In this document: in pieces, positions 1 to 8,564 of the stretch
Layout: each line of letters opens with the position of its first letter
How positions within the stretch are numbered: position 1 is the first letter of the stretch
Notes under the pieces: model-generated
Seen by the model: the letters and a program-made list of their open reading frames with translations, nothing else
Told to the model about the DNA's origin: nothing
Database searches by the model: none
Assembly: GCF_005280205.1 (NCBI RefSeq)
Contig: NZ_SUND01000017.1
Span: forward strand, 1-64,000
Length of the DNA stretch: 64,000 bases
Source: Bacillus yapensis
Lineage (GTDB): Bacteria; Bacillota; Bacilli; Bacillales; Cytobacillaceae
Direction: 5' to 3'
Made by a program: the position numbers and the translations under genes

Positions 1-114
<114 letters not shown>

Positions 115-260
115 AATAGATGACAACGTAATTCTTCTTCAACATTATCTAGTTTTGAGGGAATAAAGTTTTTTCACGACAGTGAAAATAACTATCCTTA
201 ATTTTCTCTTGAAATAATGGTGTAAATCAGTATAATAGAATATGTCTTGATAAATATTTA

Positions 261-378
<118 letters not shown>

Positions 379-401
379 CTGCAATTCTATTATATCATTA
401 T

Positions 402-476
402 TCCGCGGTAGCTCAGTGGTAGAGCAATCGGCTGTTAACCGATCGGTCGTAGGTTCGAGTCCTACCCGCGGAGCCA
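402..476 (+). tRNA. tRNA-Asn (GTT)
   Basis: Complete cloverleaf with anticodon GTT and encoded CCA. First gene of the tRNA operon behind 5S. Confidence 0.97.
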
Positions 477-479
477 TAC

Positions 480-572
480 GGAGAGCTGTCCGAGTGGCCG
501 AAGGAGCACGATTGGAAATCGTGTAGGCGGGCAAAACCTGTCTCAAGGGTTCAAATCCCTTGCTCTCCGCCA
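480..572 (+). tRNA. tRNA-Ser (GGA)
   Basis: Long variable arm, anticodon GGA, encoded CCA; three bases after tRNA-Asn. Confidence 0.97.
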
Positions 573-588
573 TTATTTTTAAATTTCT

Positions 589-660
589 GGCCCCTTGGTC
601 AAGCGGTTAAGACACCGCCCTTTCACGGCGGTAACACGGGTTCGAATCCCGTAGGGGTCA
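589..660 (+). tRNA. tRNA-Glu (TTC)
   Basis: Anticodon TTC. The acceptor pairs GGCCCCT with AGGGGTC and is followed by discriminator A and then CTT, so the 3' CCA is not encoded and must be added after transcription. Confidence 0.97.
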
Positions 661-669
661 CTTAAATAT

Positions 670-745
670 GGAGGATTAGCTCAGCTGGGAGAGCACCTGC
701 CTTACAAGCAGGGGGTCGGCGGTTCGATCCCGTCATCCTCCACCA
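670..745 (+). tRNA. tRNA-Val (TAC)
   Basis: Anticodon TAC, encoded CCA. Followed by a hairpin-bearing spacer. Confidence 0.97.
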
Positions 746-749
746 AAGC

Positions 750-790
750 TTTTTACCGAGCACAGCGAGGTAAAATAGGTTTCCATAACT
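750..790 (+). repeat. spacer hairpin with TTTCCATAA tail, copy 1
   Basis: TTTTACC (751-757) pairs with GGTAAAA (769-775), followed by TAGGTTTCCATAA. A very similar hairpin and tail recur at 1255-1290, in another intertRNA spacer of the same operon. There is no T-tract, so this is more likely an RNA-processing or relict element than a terminator. Confidence 0.5.
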
Positions 791-825
791 CTTAGGAAAC
801 TGAGAATAGCTTTAATTATTATTAT

Positions 826-899
<74 letters not shown>

Positions 900-928
900 T
901 CGGCAGTTTTAAAATTTATTACTGCTTT

Positions 929-1005
929 GGTCCGGTAGTTCAGTTGGTTAGAATGCCTGCCTGTCACGCAGGAGGTCGCGGGTTCGAGTCCCGTCCGGAC
1001 CGCCA
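929..1005 (+). tRNA. tRNA-Asp (GTC)
   Basis: Anticodon GTC, encoded CCA. Confidence 0.97.
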
Positions 1006-1015
1006 TTTATATGTT

Positions 1016-1091
1016 GGCTCAGTAGCTCAGTCGGTAGAGCAAAGGACTGAAAATCCTTGTGTCGGCGGTTCGATTCCGTCCTGAGCCACCA
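1016..1091 (+). tRNA. tRNA-Phe (GAA)
   Basis: Anticodon GAA, encoded CCA. In the B. subtilis trnD order a tRNA-Thr would come next; here only a 40-base spacer precedes tRNA-Tyr. Confidence 0.97.
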
Positions 1092-1131
1092 TTTTTATAA
1101 CTTCAAAGAGAAATCTTGCATATATATACTT

Positions 1132-1215
1132 GGAGGGGTAGCGAAGTGGCTAAACGCGGCGGACTGTAAATCCGCTCCTTCGGGTTCGGCGGTTCGAATC
1201 CGTCCCCCTCCACCA
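1132..1215 (+). tRNA. tRNA-Tyr (GTA)
   Basis: Anticodon GTA, long variable arm, encoded CCA. Confidence 0.97.
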
Positions 1216-1254
1216 ACGTTTTTTCGACGTAGGAGAAAATAACGTACAGTTTTC

Positions 1255-1290
1255 TTTTTACGAAGCGAGTAAAATAGCTTTCCATAATTT
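1255..1290 (+). repeat. spacer hairpin with TTTCCATAA tail, copy 2
   Basis: TTTTAC (1256-1261) pairs with GTAAAA (1269-1274), followed by TAGCTTTCCATAA. It resembles the spacer element at 750-790. Confidence 0.45.
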
Positions 1291-1320
1291 TTCATTTAAG
1301 AAAGATTAATTTCTAAATAT

Positions 1321-1394
1321 AGGGGTATAGTTTAAAGGTAGAACGAAGGTCTCCAAAACCTTTGGTGTGGGTTCAATTCCTACTACCCCTGCCA
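1321..1394 (+). tRNA. tRNA-Trp (CCA)
   Basis: Anticodon CCA, encoded 3' CCA. Confidence 0.97.
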
Positions 1395-1404
1395 ATTTTA
1401 TTAT

Positions 1405-1481
1405 GGCGGTCGTGGCGAAGTGGTTAACGCATCGGATTGTGGCTCCGACACTCGTGGGTTCGATTCCCATCGATCGCCCCA
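1405..1481 (+). tRNA. tRNA-His (GTG)
   Basis: Anticodon GTG, with the extra 5' G expected for tRNA-His and an encoded CCA. Confidence 0.96.
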
Positions 1482-1498
1482 TTTTTATAAAAAATTAT

Positions 1499-1573
1499 TG
1501 GGCTATAGCCAAGCGGTAAGGCAACGGACTTTGACTCCGTCACTCGTAGGTTCGAATCCTGCTAGCCCAGCCA
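1499..1573 (+). tRNA. tRNA-Gln (TTG)
   Basis: Anticodon TTG, encoded CCA. Confidence 0.97.
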
Positions 1574-1577
1574 TTTC

Positions 1578-1652
1578 GCGGAAGTAGTTCAGTGGTAGAA
1601 CACCACCTTGCCAAGGTGGGGGTCGCGGGTTCGAATCCCGTCTTCCGCTCCA
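1578..1652 (+). tRNA. tRNA-Gly (GCC)
   Basis: Anticodon GCC, encoded CCA; five bases after tRNA-Gln. Confidence 0.97.
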
Positions 1653-1661
1653 ATATATTAT

Positions 1662-1736
1662 GGCGGCATAGCCAAGTGGTAAGGCCAAGGTCTGCAAAAC
1701 CTTTATCCACCGGTTCGAATCCGGTTGCCGCCTCCA
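1662..1736 (+). tRNA. tRNA-Cys (GCA)
   Basis: Anticodon GCA, encoded CCA. Confidence 0.97.
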
Positions 1737-1766
1737 TTTTAAAATATAATGCTAGTGTTTTAACTA

Positions 1767-1855
1767 GCCGGGGTGGCGGAACTGGCAGACGCACAGGACT
1801 TAAAATCCTGCGGTAGGTGACTACCGTACCGGTTCGATTCCGGTCCTCGGCACCA
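1767..1855 (+). tRNA. tRNA-Leu (TAA)
   Basis: Anticodon TAA, long variable arm, encoded CCA. Last gene of the operon. Confidence 0.97.
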
Positions 1856-1893
1856 TTCTTAATAGAAGAAATGCTACTAATATACATACGACA

Positions 1894-1926
1894 AAAGACT
1901 TGACCATTTGGTTAGGTCTTTTTTTA
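1894..1926 (+). terminator. terminator of the rRNA/tRNA operon
   Basis: AAGACTTGACC pairs imperfectly with GGTTAGGTCTT and is followed by a run of T. Confidence 0.85.
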
Positions 1927-2011
1927 ATGCATAGAATTATTATTGTAAGATTTCTAAATATCTGTTAGAATTTGTCCTTATAACTACATAAATTTTCCAG
2001 AGGTGATTTTA

Positions 2012-2575
2012 ATGGTGGTTGAGGACATTTATAAGGATTTACCTATAATAGAAACGCCTAGACTTATTTTAAGAAAAATTACGGCTGCAGACACAGCTGC
2101 GATGTTTTCTTATGGCTCCAATAAGGAAGTTGCAAAGTATGTTACTTGGGATGTACATAAAACGATATCGGATACGGAAGCCTTTATTAGCTTTGTGCTC
2201 GACCAATATGCCAATCAGAAGGTTGCTCCTTGGGGTATGGAAGATAAAGAGACTGGTGAGTTTATTGGAACGATAGATTTTGTGTGGTGGAAGCCGAATC
2301 ATCATAGTGCCGAAATTGGCTACGTGCTTTCACCTGAGTATTGGGGAAAGGGAATTACTACAGAAGCTGCTGAGGCACTTATTCGATTTGGATTTGAGAA
2401 AATGGAGCTTGTACGTATTCAAGCGAGATGCATGGTTGATAATATAGCATCTTCTCGCGTCATGGAGAAAGCAGGCATGTCTTTTGAGGGAATTAATAGA
2501 AAGAGTATGTTTATCAAAGGACAACATCATGATCTAAAAGTCTATTCAATTTTAAGAGAAGAGTTTAACTTTTAA
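2012..2575 (+). CDS. GNAT N-acetyltransferase, RimJ/RimL type
   Basis: An acetyl-CoA-dependent N-acetyltransferase of 187 residues. It opens with the RimJ/RimL-like stretch ETPRLILRKI. The acetyl-CoA loop sits near YWGKGITTEA, and the C-terminal part has the usual NIASSRVMEKAGM pattern. These enzymes acetylate protein N-termini or small amines in the cytoplasm; the substrate cannot be read from the sequence. ATG 2012 is chosen over GTG 2003 because the site AGGTG (2001-2005) is correctly spaced for it. A second gene of the same family follows 30 bases downstream but is broken. Confidence 0.85.
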   Translation: MVVEDIYKDLPIIETPRLILRKITAADTAAMFSYGSNKEVAKYVTWDVHKTISDTEAFISFVLDQYANQKVAPWGMEDKETGEFIGTIDFVWWKPNHHSAEIGYVLSPEYWGKGITTEAAEALIRFGFEKMELVRIQARCMVDNIASSRVMEKAGMSFEGINRKSMFIKGQHHDLKVYSILREEFNF

Positions 2576-2604
2576 TCTATTACTATAGTAATTGAGGTGT
2601 TGAA

Positions 2605-3155
2605 GTGGGTTATCAGGAAAATGAGTTAAGATTAAGACCGATAGAGTATGAAGATTTAAAAAGTCTGTGGGAGCATATTTACAAGGAAGAGTCTCCAGAG
2701 TGGAAAAAGTGGGATGCACCCTATTATGAATTGAAGCAAATCTCTTATGAAGAATTTTTAACAAATAAAGATGATTATGTGGACAGCGAGCAACGTTGGG
2801 CGATTGAAGTCAATGGTGAGGTTATAGGGACAGTGGGGTATTACTGGGAGCATGAACCTTCTAAATGGCTGGAGATGGGGATTGTGATCTATGACCCGAA
2901 ATATTGGAACGGTGGTTATGGAAAAAGGTTATCTGTATGTGGACAAATCATCTGTTTAATACCTTGCCATTGGCCCGTGTCGGCTATACAACCTGGTCAG
3001 GGAATGTAAGAATGATTAAGGTTGGCGAAAAGCTGGGGATGAAGGAAGAGGCAAGGATAAGAAAAGTGAGCTACTATAATGGGGAATACTATGATTCCAT
3101 TCGAATGGGCTTGCTGCGAGAAGAGTGGGAAGTAAATAGTATTTTTCATCAGTAA
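2605..3155 (+). pseudogene. frameshifted GNAT acetyltransferase
   Basis: The N-terminal part (2605 to about 2935) reads in one frame up to YWNGGYGK. The conserved C-terminal part continues in the +2 frame from about 2925 (MWTNHLFNTLPLARVGYTTW, then the GEKLGM and YYNGEYYDSIRMG stretches) to 3155. The switch falls at a run of five A near 2931. Joined, the two parts give one ordinary GNAT protein of about 180 residues, so a one-base indel has split it. Start is GTG 2605 behind GAGGTG. A sequencing error in the A-run cannot be excluded. Confidence 0.8.
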
Positions 3156-3251
3156 AATCATTGTAAAATTGGTTTGACAGAATCGTATTATCGTGATAAG
3201 ATATTCTTTGTCTTGAGTTACTGAAAAGTTTACTTTAGACAATAAGAATAT

Positions 3252-3335
3252 GCCGGTGTGGCGGAATTGGCAGACGCGCACGACTCAAAATCGTGTTCCT
3301 CTGGAGTGTCGGTTCGACCCCGACCACCGGTACCA
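3252..3335 (+). tRNA. tRNA-Leu (CAA), integration target
   Basis: Complete tRNA-Leu with anticodon CAA, long variable arm and 3' CCA. Its 3' part (3278-3332) is repeated exactly at 10212-10266, marking it as the attachment site of the element that follows. CCA (3333-3335) lies just outside the repeat. The right-hand copy reads GGTATCA instead, so the present CCA and the downstream terminator appear to have been supplied by the element. Confidence 0.97.
3278..3332 (+). repeat. attL, 55-bp core shared with 10212-10266
   Basis: Anticodon-loop-to-acceptor half of tRNA-Leu(CAA), identical over 55 bases to the copy at 10212-10266. Together they bound the integrated element. Confidence 0.9.
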
Positions 3336-3361
3336 TTTTACTTTAACATTTGCGTGATATA

Positions 3362-3397
3362 ACGACGATTTCCTTTGATTAGGAAGTCGTTTTTTTA
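3362..3397 (+). terminator. terminator after tRNA-Leu
   Basis: ACGAC-TTCCT pairs with AGGAAGTCGT, followed by seven T. Confidence 0.75.
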
Positions 3398-3496
3398 CGT
3401 TTATAAGATACTTTTTGTCGTGCGAAATAGTAATACGAAGTGCAGGGCGTGTAATAGCGTGTTCATCTGACTATGCAAAGTGTACTGTGATGCGAA

Positions 3497-3595
3497 TAAC
3501 GTGCTATGCAACGTGATGTAGGCTTTAGCTAAACGTACTGGATAACGTTCAGTAGAACGTATAGTGGTGTTCAGCAAAACGTACTGCACAACGTA
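3497..3595 (+). repeat. AACGT repeats beside attL, candidate integrase arm sites
   Basis: Seven AACGT pentamers lie within about 100 bases. They include a near-identical 17-base direct repeat (AAACGTACTGGATAACG at 3531-3547 and AAACGTACTGCACAACG at 3577-3593). The position between attL and the integrase gene is where arm-type binding sites usually lie; the role is inferred. Confidence 0.45.
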
Positions 3596-3632
3596 TTGAA
3601 TAATGTTTCTACACGAAAGGGGTATTTGTATT

Positions 3633-4592
3633 ATGGTTCGTCGTAAAAATATAATTCCTGTTCTTTCTGTTGATGTGAATGCAAATCAAAGTAATGATTC
3701 ATTTGAACATCTTTTTCACTTGTTTGTACGTGATTGTAAGATACGCAATCTAAGTGAACATACGCTTCAATACTATAAGAATGAACTGTTTAAGTTCTGT
3801 AAGCGTCTGGAACGTGAAGCTGTGTGTACATTACCCGCTTCCATAACGGAAGAACACATCAAAGAACATGTTATTCTTTCTATGATGCGTGAAGGATTGA
3901 AGGAAACAACGATCAACGCAAACCTACGTGCAATTAGGTCTTTCTTTAACTTCCTTGAACGTGAATGTTACGTGTTGGAAAATCCTTTAAAGAAAGTGAA
4001 ACTTGTTAAGCAGAAGAAAACAGTTATTCAAACGTTTAGCAGGGATGAAATACACGCGCTGTTACGTCAGCCTAACATGAATACGTTCACTGGATTACGT
4101 GATTACACGATGATGATGTTTTTACTTGAAACAGGTGTTAGGGTGAAGGAATTGTGTGGAATACGCATCAACGATATTAACTGGAATGATGGTGTTGTAT
4201 TGATTCGGGAAGCGAAGGGTTATAAGGAAAGGAACGTTCCAATACAGCGAATCATGAAGAAGCAACTAGGTACATACATGCAGGTACGTGGGCAGTTAGA
4301 ACATGATATGTTGTTTGTGAACATTGATAATGAACCTATTGCAATACGTGCGATTCAACAGTTCATAGCGAAGTATGGGCGTATGGCAGGTGTTAAGAAC
4401 GTGCGTTGTAGTCCGCATACGTTTAGACATACTTTTGCAAAGATGTCTGTGCAGAACGGTGCTGATGTGTTTACGCTTCAAGCAGTGTTGGGACATACTT
4501 CAATGGATATGGTTAGGAATTATGTAAATATGTTTTCAAATGAAATACATGGCAATCATAGAAAATTTTCACCGATAGAAAAGTTATTTTAA
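3633..4592 (+). CDS. tyrosine recombinase / integrase of the element
   Basis: Site-specific recombinase of 319 residues that should excise and integrate the element at tRNA-Leu. Residues about 20-110 form a SAM-like core-binding domain; the catalytic domain follows. The catalytic set is complete: Arg170 (GVRVKEL), Lys195, His262 and Arg265 (HTFRHTF), His288 (LGHTS) and Tyr297 (RNYVNMF). Start is ATG 3633 behind GAAAGGGGT; an in-frame upstream ATG at 3603 has no such site. The gene sits directly inside attL and reads away from it. Overall similarity is to XerC/XerD-like integrases. Confidence 0.92.
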   Translation: MVRRKNIIPVLSVDVNANQSNDSFEHLFHLFVRDCKIRNLSEHTLQYYKNELFKFCKRLEREAVCTLPASITEEHIKEHVILSMMREGLKETTINANLRAIRSFFNFLERECYVLENPLKKVKLVKQKKTVIQTFSRDEIHALLRQPNMNTFTGLRDYTMMMFLLETGVRVKELCGIRINDINWNDGVVLIREAKGYKERNVPIQRIMKKQLGTYMQVRGQLEHDMLFVNIDNEPIAIRAIQQFIAKYGRMAGVKNVRCSPHTFRHTFAKMSVQNGADVFTLQAVLGHTSMDMVRNYVNMFSNEIHGNHRKFSPIEKLF

Positions 4593-5468
4593 GTGCAGGT
4601 TATTCTGATGATGCGAAGTAAAAGTGTTAGCTGCGTCTTACTGCAAATCAATAAGAAAAGAAGATAAAGTGTATCATCTGCGTTGTTGTGTGTGGGTGTA
4701 CGTGAAGATACGTTGTGCTTTATGTTGATGTAATGTCTAAAACTAAACTATATAAAGTAGCACTTTCACTAATGCAATTGTTAGTCATATTGCATAACTT
4801 TGTACACTGTGAAGTACTGATAGTGGTGGGTTTCTGCGTCTTATTGATGTGATTAAACATGGTGCTAGTGTGTGGGAAAGTGTGGTGTAGTGCGGGAATA
4901 CACGCTATGTGTACGTGTGCTAGGCGCATCAAGAATGAAGGTGTTACTTACTATTGATGTGGTGGAACGTATTAGGAACGTGTGTTCTTATAAAGGGTTG
5001 CCACATACAACAACAAAGGTATAGGGTGGTGGGGGTGTGACGTGTTGTGTGCGCTTCCTTCCACCTTTTTATTTTTGTTTATTTTTTCCGTACATATTAC
5101 GTTAATGCAGGTGGGGGCAGGGGCGAAAAAGGTACCGCTACTTGTTCCGTTGTGTAGAACAATATAATAATAATATTTCTTCCCTTTCCACTTGAAGCAC
5201 ATGTTTTACACGATCTAATACCCCCGCCCTTAAAGATTAGGGGTGGTACGAAAAGGTACCATACGTGTAATGGAACGTTCCAGATAGCGCACTGTGTGTG
5301 TTGAAAGGGTGTGGTGTAAAGTGTGTAGGTACCCGCTTCCTATTTGTATGATGTGCAAATATTTAAGTTAAACTTTCCTGTACGTGGAACGTGTGGTTCG
5401 ATAGAACTGCATGTGAACGTATCAGGCAAACAACCGAAGGGCGTTAGTAGATGTATGTGCCACATCAA
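4593..5468. other. long non-coding stretch inside the element
   Basis: No convincing gene: the short frames here lack ribosome binding sites, and one runs through a terminator. The DNA is GT-rich with many ACGTG words, three GGTACC sites (near 5130, 5257 and 5327), an imperfect inverted repeat near 5219-5248 and two TTGATGTG octamers (4844, 4954). It may hold an origin or regulatory RNA, but nothing specific can be assigned. Confidence 0.4.
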
Positions 5469-5496
5469 TAAAAAAGGGACTGAAAATATCAGCCCT
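5469..5496 (-). terminator. terminator of the membrane-protein gene
   Basis: On the minus strand AGGGCTGAT and CAGTCCCT pair around TTTT, followed by a T-run. It lies 20 bases after the stop at 5516. Confidence 0.85.
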
Positions 5497-5515
5497 GTTG
5501 ATGCGTGTAATTTAA

Positions 5516-6121
5516 TTAATAACTTTCGTTACGTGTAACCTTGTTAGCAATACCACCGATTAAAGCTAATAATCCTACAACGCCCATAAATAACATGTTC
5601 AGTACAAAAATTACACCAACAATGTTAATTATCCAAGAAAGTACAGGTACATTTTTTAGCGCGTACATCCATTCCAATAATGTTACGGTTAATCCGTTAT
5701 AAGTGATTACTGGTTCAATAACTGCAAATATGTAGTAAACTATGCCAATGAAGAAGGCTACCAATGTGTAAGGTAATATTTCTTGTGCATGATAGTCGTT
5801 ATTATTACGTGCTTCTGCTGATTTACCACCTATACCCTGCATCGAACCAAAGAAGAAAATTATACCTGCTACAATTGTGTATAATATATAGCTGTCTGAT
5901 ACGTCAAAAGTATCTACAAATCCTACTGTGTAAAGCACTAACATTGATGTGATTACATAATATCCTAGTAAGTTTAAGAACAACGTGGATAGTTTGAAGC
6001 GGTCTAAACGTAATAACATTAGAAGCAATGTTGCAGGTACGATAACTACCCAATTCCATATGATGCTGTACAAAAACATTAGAATTGCAATGCCAAGTAA
6101 AAATCCTAAAAAAGTCCCCAT
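5516..6121 (-). CDS. element-encoded integral membrane protein, function unknown
   Basis: A 201-residue protein that is mostly hydrophobic. About six membrane segments can be seen, at residues 1-22, 25-40, 46-70, 78-95, 113-135 and 155-187. The only long polar stretch is GGKSAEARNNNDYHAQE near residues 98-114. I recognise no family. It is the only long minus-strand gene in the element, has its own terminator, and is divergent from the recombinase at 6435. Start ATG 6121 is preceded by AAAGGGGATTAGGGG. An immunity or superinfection-exclusion role would be a guess. Confidence 0.75.
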   Translation of the reverse strand: MGTFLGFLLGIAILMFLYSIIWNWVVIVPATLLLMLLRLDRFKLSTLFLNLLGYYVITSMLVLYTVGFVDTFDVSDSYILYTIVAGIIFFFGSMQGIGGKSAEARNNNDYHAQEILPYTLVAFFIGIVYYIFAVIEPVITYNGLTVTLLEWMYALKNVPVLSWIINIVGVIFVLNMLFMGVVGLLALIGGIANKVTRNESY

Positions 6122-6434
6122 ACCCCTAATCCCCTTTTATTAAATTCTAATCACATTCACACGTAAAGGTATAAATATCATTAATTTACTTTTATTACGT
6201 ATGAATACAATTAATGTAAAAAGTATAGCACACTTTTTTTGTCTGTTTTGTTTAATTTTATTTTGATTCGGCAATGTAAACTAATGGCTAAAAGTTAACA
6301 TTCATTTCGTTGATTTTATTGTGTTGAAAGGGTTTTAGTGGTAAAGTTAACTTATTAGGATAAAAGTATACATTCGAATTAGCGTTATTAAAGGGTTTAG
6401 GCGAATCAGACTAATAATTAAGGGATTGGTAAAC

Positions 6435-7013
6435 GTGGAAAGTAAAAAGCATGATATTGATGTGCAACCAATTAGAAGTCAGGAACAAATCAAAGATATG
6501 CTTTGGGCGTTAAACAGGCATTGTAGCAGACGTGATTACATAATGTTTTTGATTGGAATTAACACAGGCTTACGTGTAAGTGATTTGCTTGCACTGGAAA
6601 CGCAACAAGTACTGGCGTTACGTCGCAGAAAACAGAAGAAGATAACCGTAAAGGAAGGCAAAACAAAGAAGCAACGTGAAATCAACTTGCATTCGATCTA
6701 CGCAGAAGTGCTGGCTTACGCAGAAACCAACGAATCAAAGTACTTATTTCCTTCGCGCAAAGGTGATAAGCCAATAACAAAGATACAAGCGTACAGGCAG
6801 TTACAGAAGGCAGCGGATTTTGCAGGTGTCGAATCAGTAGGCACACATACAATGCGCAAGACGTTTGGGTATTGGTTGTACAAGCAGACTAAAGACATTG
6901 CGTTGCTTCAAGATATACTAAATCACAGCAAGCCTTCCATTACGTTAACATACATTGGCATTAATCAAGAAGAAAAAGACAAGGTATTAGACAGCTTTTG
7001 CTTGGGTTTATGA
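6435..7013 (+). CDS. short tyrosine recombinase, catalytic domain only
   Basis: About 192 residues that match only the catalytic half of phage-type integrases: Arg in TGLRVSDLL, Lys in the KEGKTKKQ hairpin, HTMRKTFGYW (His-x-x-Arg), LNHSKPSITLTYIGI (His and the nucleophile Tyr). No core-binding domain precedes it. GTG 6435 is preferred over TTG 6426 because AAGGG (6420-6424) is too close to the latter. Catalytic-only recombinases of this size are known on Gram-positive plasmids and phages and may resolve multimers or assist excision. Having two recombinases in a 7-kb element suggests division of labour. Confidence 0.88.
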   Translation: MESKKHDIDVQPIRSQEQIKDMLWALNRHCSRRDYIMFLIGINTGLRVSDLLALETQQVLALRRRKQKKITVKEGKTKKQREINLHSIYAEVLAYAETNESKYLFPSRKGDKPITKIQAYRQLQKAADFAGVESVGTHTMRKTFGYWLYKQTKDIALLQDILNHSKPSITLTYIGINQEEKDKVLDSFCLGL

Positions 7014-7269
7014 TGTGCATATCAATTGAATGATTTAAGGGGTGTAACGTTCAGTTATATCCTTTTTTTTATGTGTTCATTAAGGTATGAATGATGTGAA
7101 AAACTACGTACTTAAATGTAGTGGAAAGTGACTAGAAAGTGTGTGTTGATGCGCTTTTTCACGTTCAGGCAAAAATTATACAGGTACTTTTAGGCGTTAT
7201 ATAATTAATATATAAGGTTATCAATGTTAACGATACACCTGTATTACATAAAGAAAGGATGGCGAATCA

Positions 7270-7476
7270 ATGAATAGTGAAGTGAAAGTCACGATTGGCG
7301 TGAAAGTAACGCCAGAATATGTGAAAGACATTGATACTATGGTGGATTTCTTCCAAAGTCGTATTGAATTAGGCAAGGTAACACGTTCAGAACTGCTGTT
7401 GAAAGCACTGGATGCGTTCACAGAACGTGTGGCTGATATGCCTGAATATCAAGACTTTCTTGCCCTGCGGGGTTGA
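7270..7476 (+). CDS. small ribbon-helix-helix-like DNA-binding protein
   Basis: 68 residues. A beta-type N-terminus (VKVTIGVKVTPEYV) is followed by two predicted helices, the second with TRSELLLKALDAF, the arrangement of CopG/Arc-type ribbon-helix-helix regulators. Start ATG 7270 has AAAGGATGG upstream. Such proteins often repress plasmid copy-control or recombination genes. Its targets here are not known; the frequent TTGATGTG octamers are one possibility, which is inference only. Confidence 0.7.
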   Translation: MNSEVKVTIGVKVTPEYVKDIDTMVDFFQSRIELGKVTRSELLLKALDAFTERVADMPEYQDFLALRG

Positions 7477-7664
7477 TGTGTTAGCAATACGTTAATACAT
7501 CCGTACGGTGTTTGGTTGTGTGAAGTGCAGTAGTGCTTGGTGATGCGTGGTACAGAACGTACAGCCAAGTACATGTTCACATCAACCAACGTACCGAAAG
7601 AACGAAACCATTTTGTTCTTATCACAGCATTTGTTCTTTTAGATATAGAAGAAAAAAGGTGGTG

Positions 7665-7751
7665 ATGGTCGTGTTAGAATTTATGGTGATTTGTCTTAGT
7701 GGTTATCTGTTGCTGTGTGAAGCGACAGGCATATGGGAAAGAAAAGGGTAA
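7665..7751 (+). CDS. 28-residue membrane peptide overlapping the next gene
   Basis: ATG 7665 follows a clear AAAAAAGGTGG site. The peptide is one hydrophobic segment (VLEFMVICLSGYLLLCEATG) with a short basic tail. Its end overlaps the start of the 7733 gene by 19 bases, so translation of the two is probably coupled. No family recognised. The frame can be extended upstream to 7533, but no ribosome binding site supports that. Confidence 0.5.
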   Translation: MVVLEFMVICLSGYLLLCEATGIWERKG

Positions 7752-8374
7752 GTTTTAAGGTTACACAAAAAGTTAGCGAATCAATGCAACCGCAACGTGA
7801 TGGATTCTTCCAGTTGATGTGTAAGAACTTAGGTGCTGATGAAGTGTCACACCTTACGTACAACGAAAGCAGATTAGCAAAGTACTTGGAACATGCAAGT
7901 GTGGATGCGATTTGCTTTAACAGTATTGAAAAGCGTTCATACGCATTTGAATGCAAGTACGTATCAGAAAAGAGTACACCTAATGTTACATTTGAACTGT
8001 CACATCAAAATGGCAAGGTAGGATGGGCGTTAGATGAATGTACAATGAACAATTACATTGTGTACTTCTTGCAAGGTGTTGGTGCTGTGCTTTGTGATAT
8101 GAAGGCGTTCCAAGACGCAGTGAAGCGTAACATTGATGCGTTTGATACAAGGGAATATAATGGTAGTAATATTACGCAGGTTCACTATGATTGGCTTATC
8201 AGTGAAGCGTGCGGGACGTTCTACACAGAAGAACAATTACTACAAGCTGAAGCATTTTTTCGAAGCATGCAAGGACGTAGGTTAGTAGCACCTATCAGTG
8301 AAATTGGCGCACTTACTTACAAGTACAATATGCAGGGGATAGTACACATGTCGTGTGCAAAACAAGTGCAATAA
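7733..8374 (+). CDS. hypothetical protein with possible PD-(D/E)XK nuclease core
   Basis: A 213-residue protein of no recognised family. Residues 57-77 read VDAICF, then a short turn, then YAFECKYVS: Asp58 followed by Glu73-x-Lys75 at the ends of two predicted beta strands, the layout of the PD-(D/E)XK nuclease core (as in Holliday-junction resolvases and restriction enzymes). The upstream Glu46 (NESRLAKYL) could be the helix glutamate. It overlaps the 28-residue membrane peptide and has only a weak site of its own. Nuclease activity is inferred from the motif alone. Confidence 0.6.
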   Translation: MGKKRVSFKVTQKVSESMQPQRDGFFQLMCKNLGADEVSHLTYNESRLAKYLEHASVDAICFNSIEKRSYAFECKYVSEKSTPNVTFELSHQNGKVGWALDECTMNNYIVYFLQGVGAVLCDMKAFQDAVKRNIDAFDTREYNGSNITQVHYDWLISEACGTFYTEEQLLQAEAFFRSMQGRRLVAPISEIGALTYKYNMQGIVHMSCAKQVQ

Positions 8375-8380
8375 AAAACA

Positions 8381-8403
8381 CTAGACTATGTGCAGTAGTC
8401 TAG
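8381..8403. terminator. hairpin after the 7733 gene
   Basis: CTAGACTA and TAGTCTAG pair perfectly around TGTGCAG, seven bases after the stop. The plus strand lacks a T-run; the minus strand has one, so termination of leftward transcription is more likely. Confidence 0.5.
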
Positions 8404-8564
8404 CGTTAGGTGATGAAGTGTATAGGTGATATATAACTTCTTGGTAAGATAAGTATATCACCTGTACGTCTTTCACATCAAGGAAAGCAATGGATTTCTT
8501 GTGCGTGAAAATCAAACCAAACCAAACTAACCAACGCACCATTACACATGGTGAAAGGGTTGGT

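Noticed and set aside
4720-5202. Short minus-strand frames (70 and 76 residues) in the element's non-coding stretch
   Set aside because: No ribosome site, biased His/Thr/Ser composition and no protein-like pattern.
5344-5538. 64-residue plus-strand frame
   Set aside because: It runs through the minus-strand terminator and into the end of the membrane-protein gene, and has no ribosome site.
7533-7664. Upstream extension of the 28-residue membrane peptide
   Set aside because: No ribosome site; the strong site lies just before ATG 7665.
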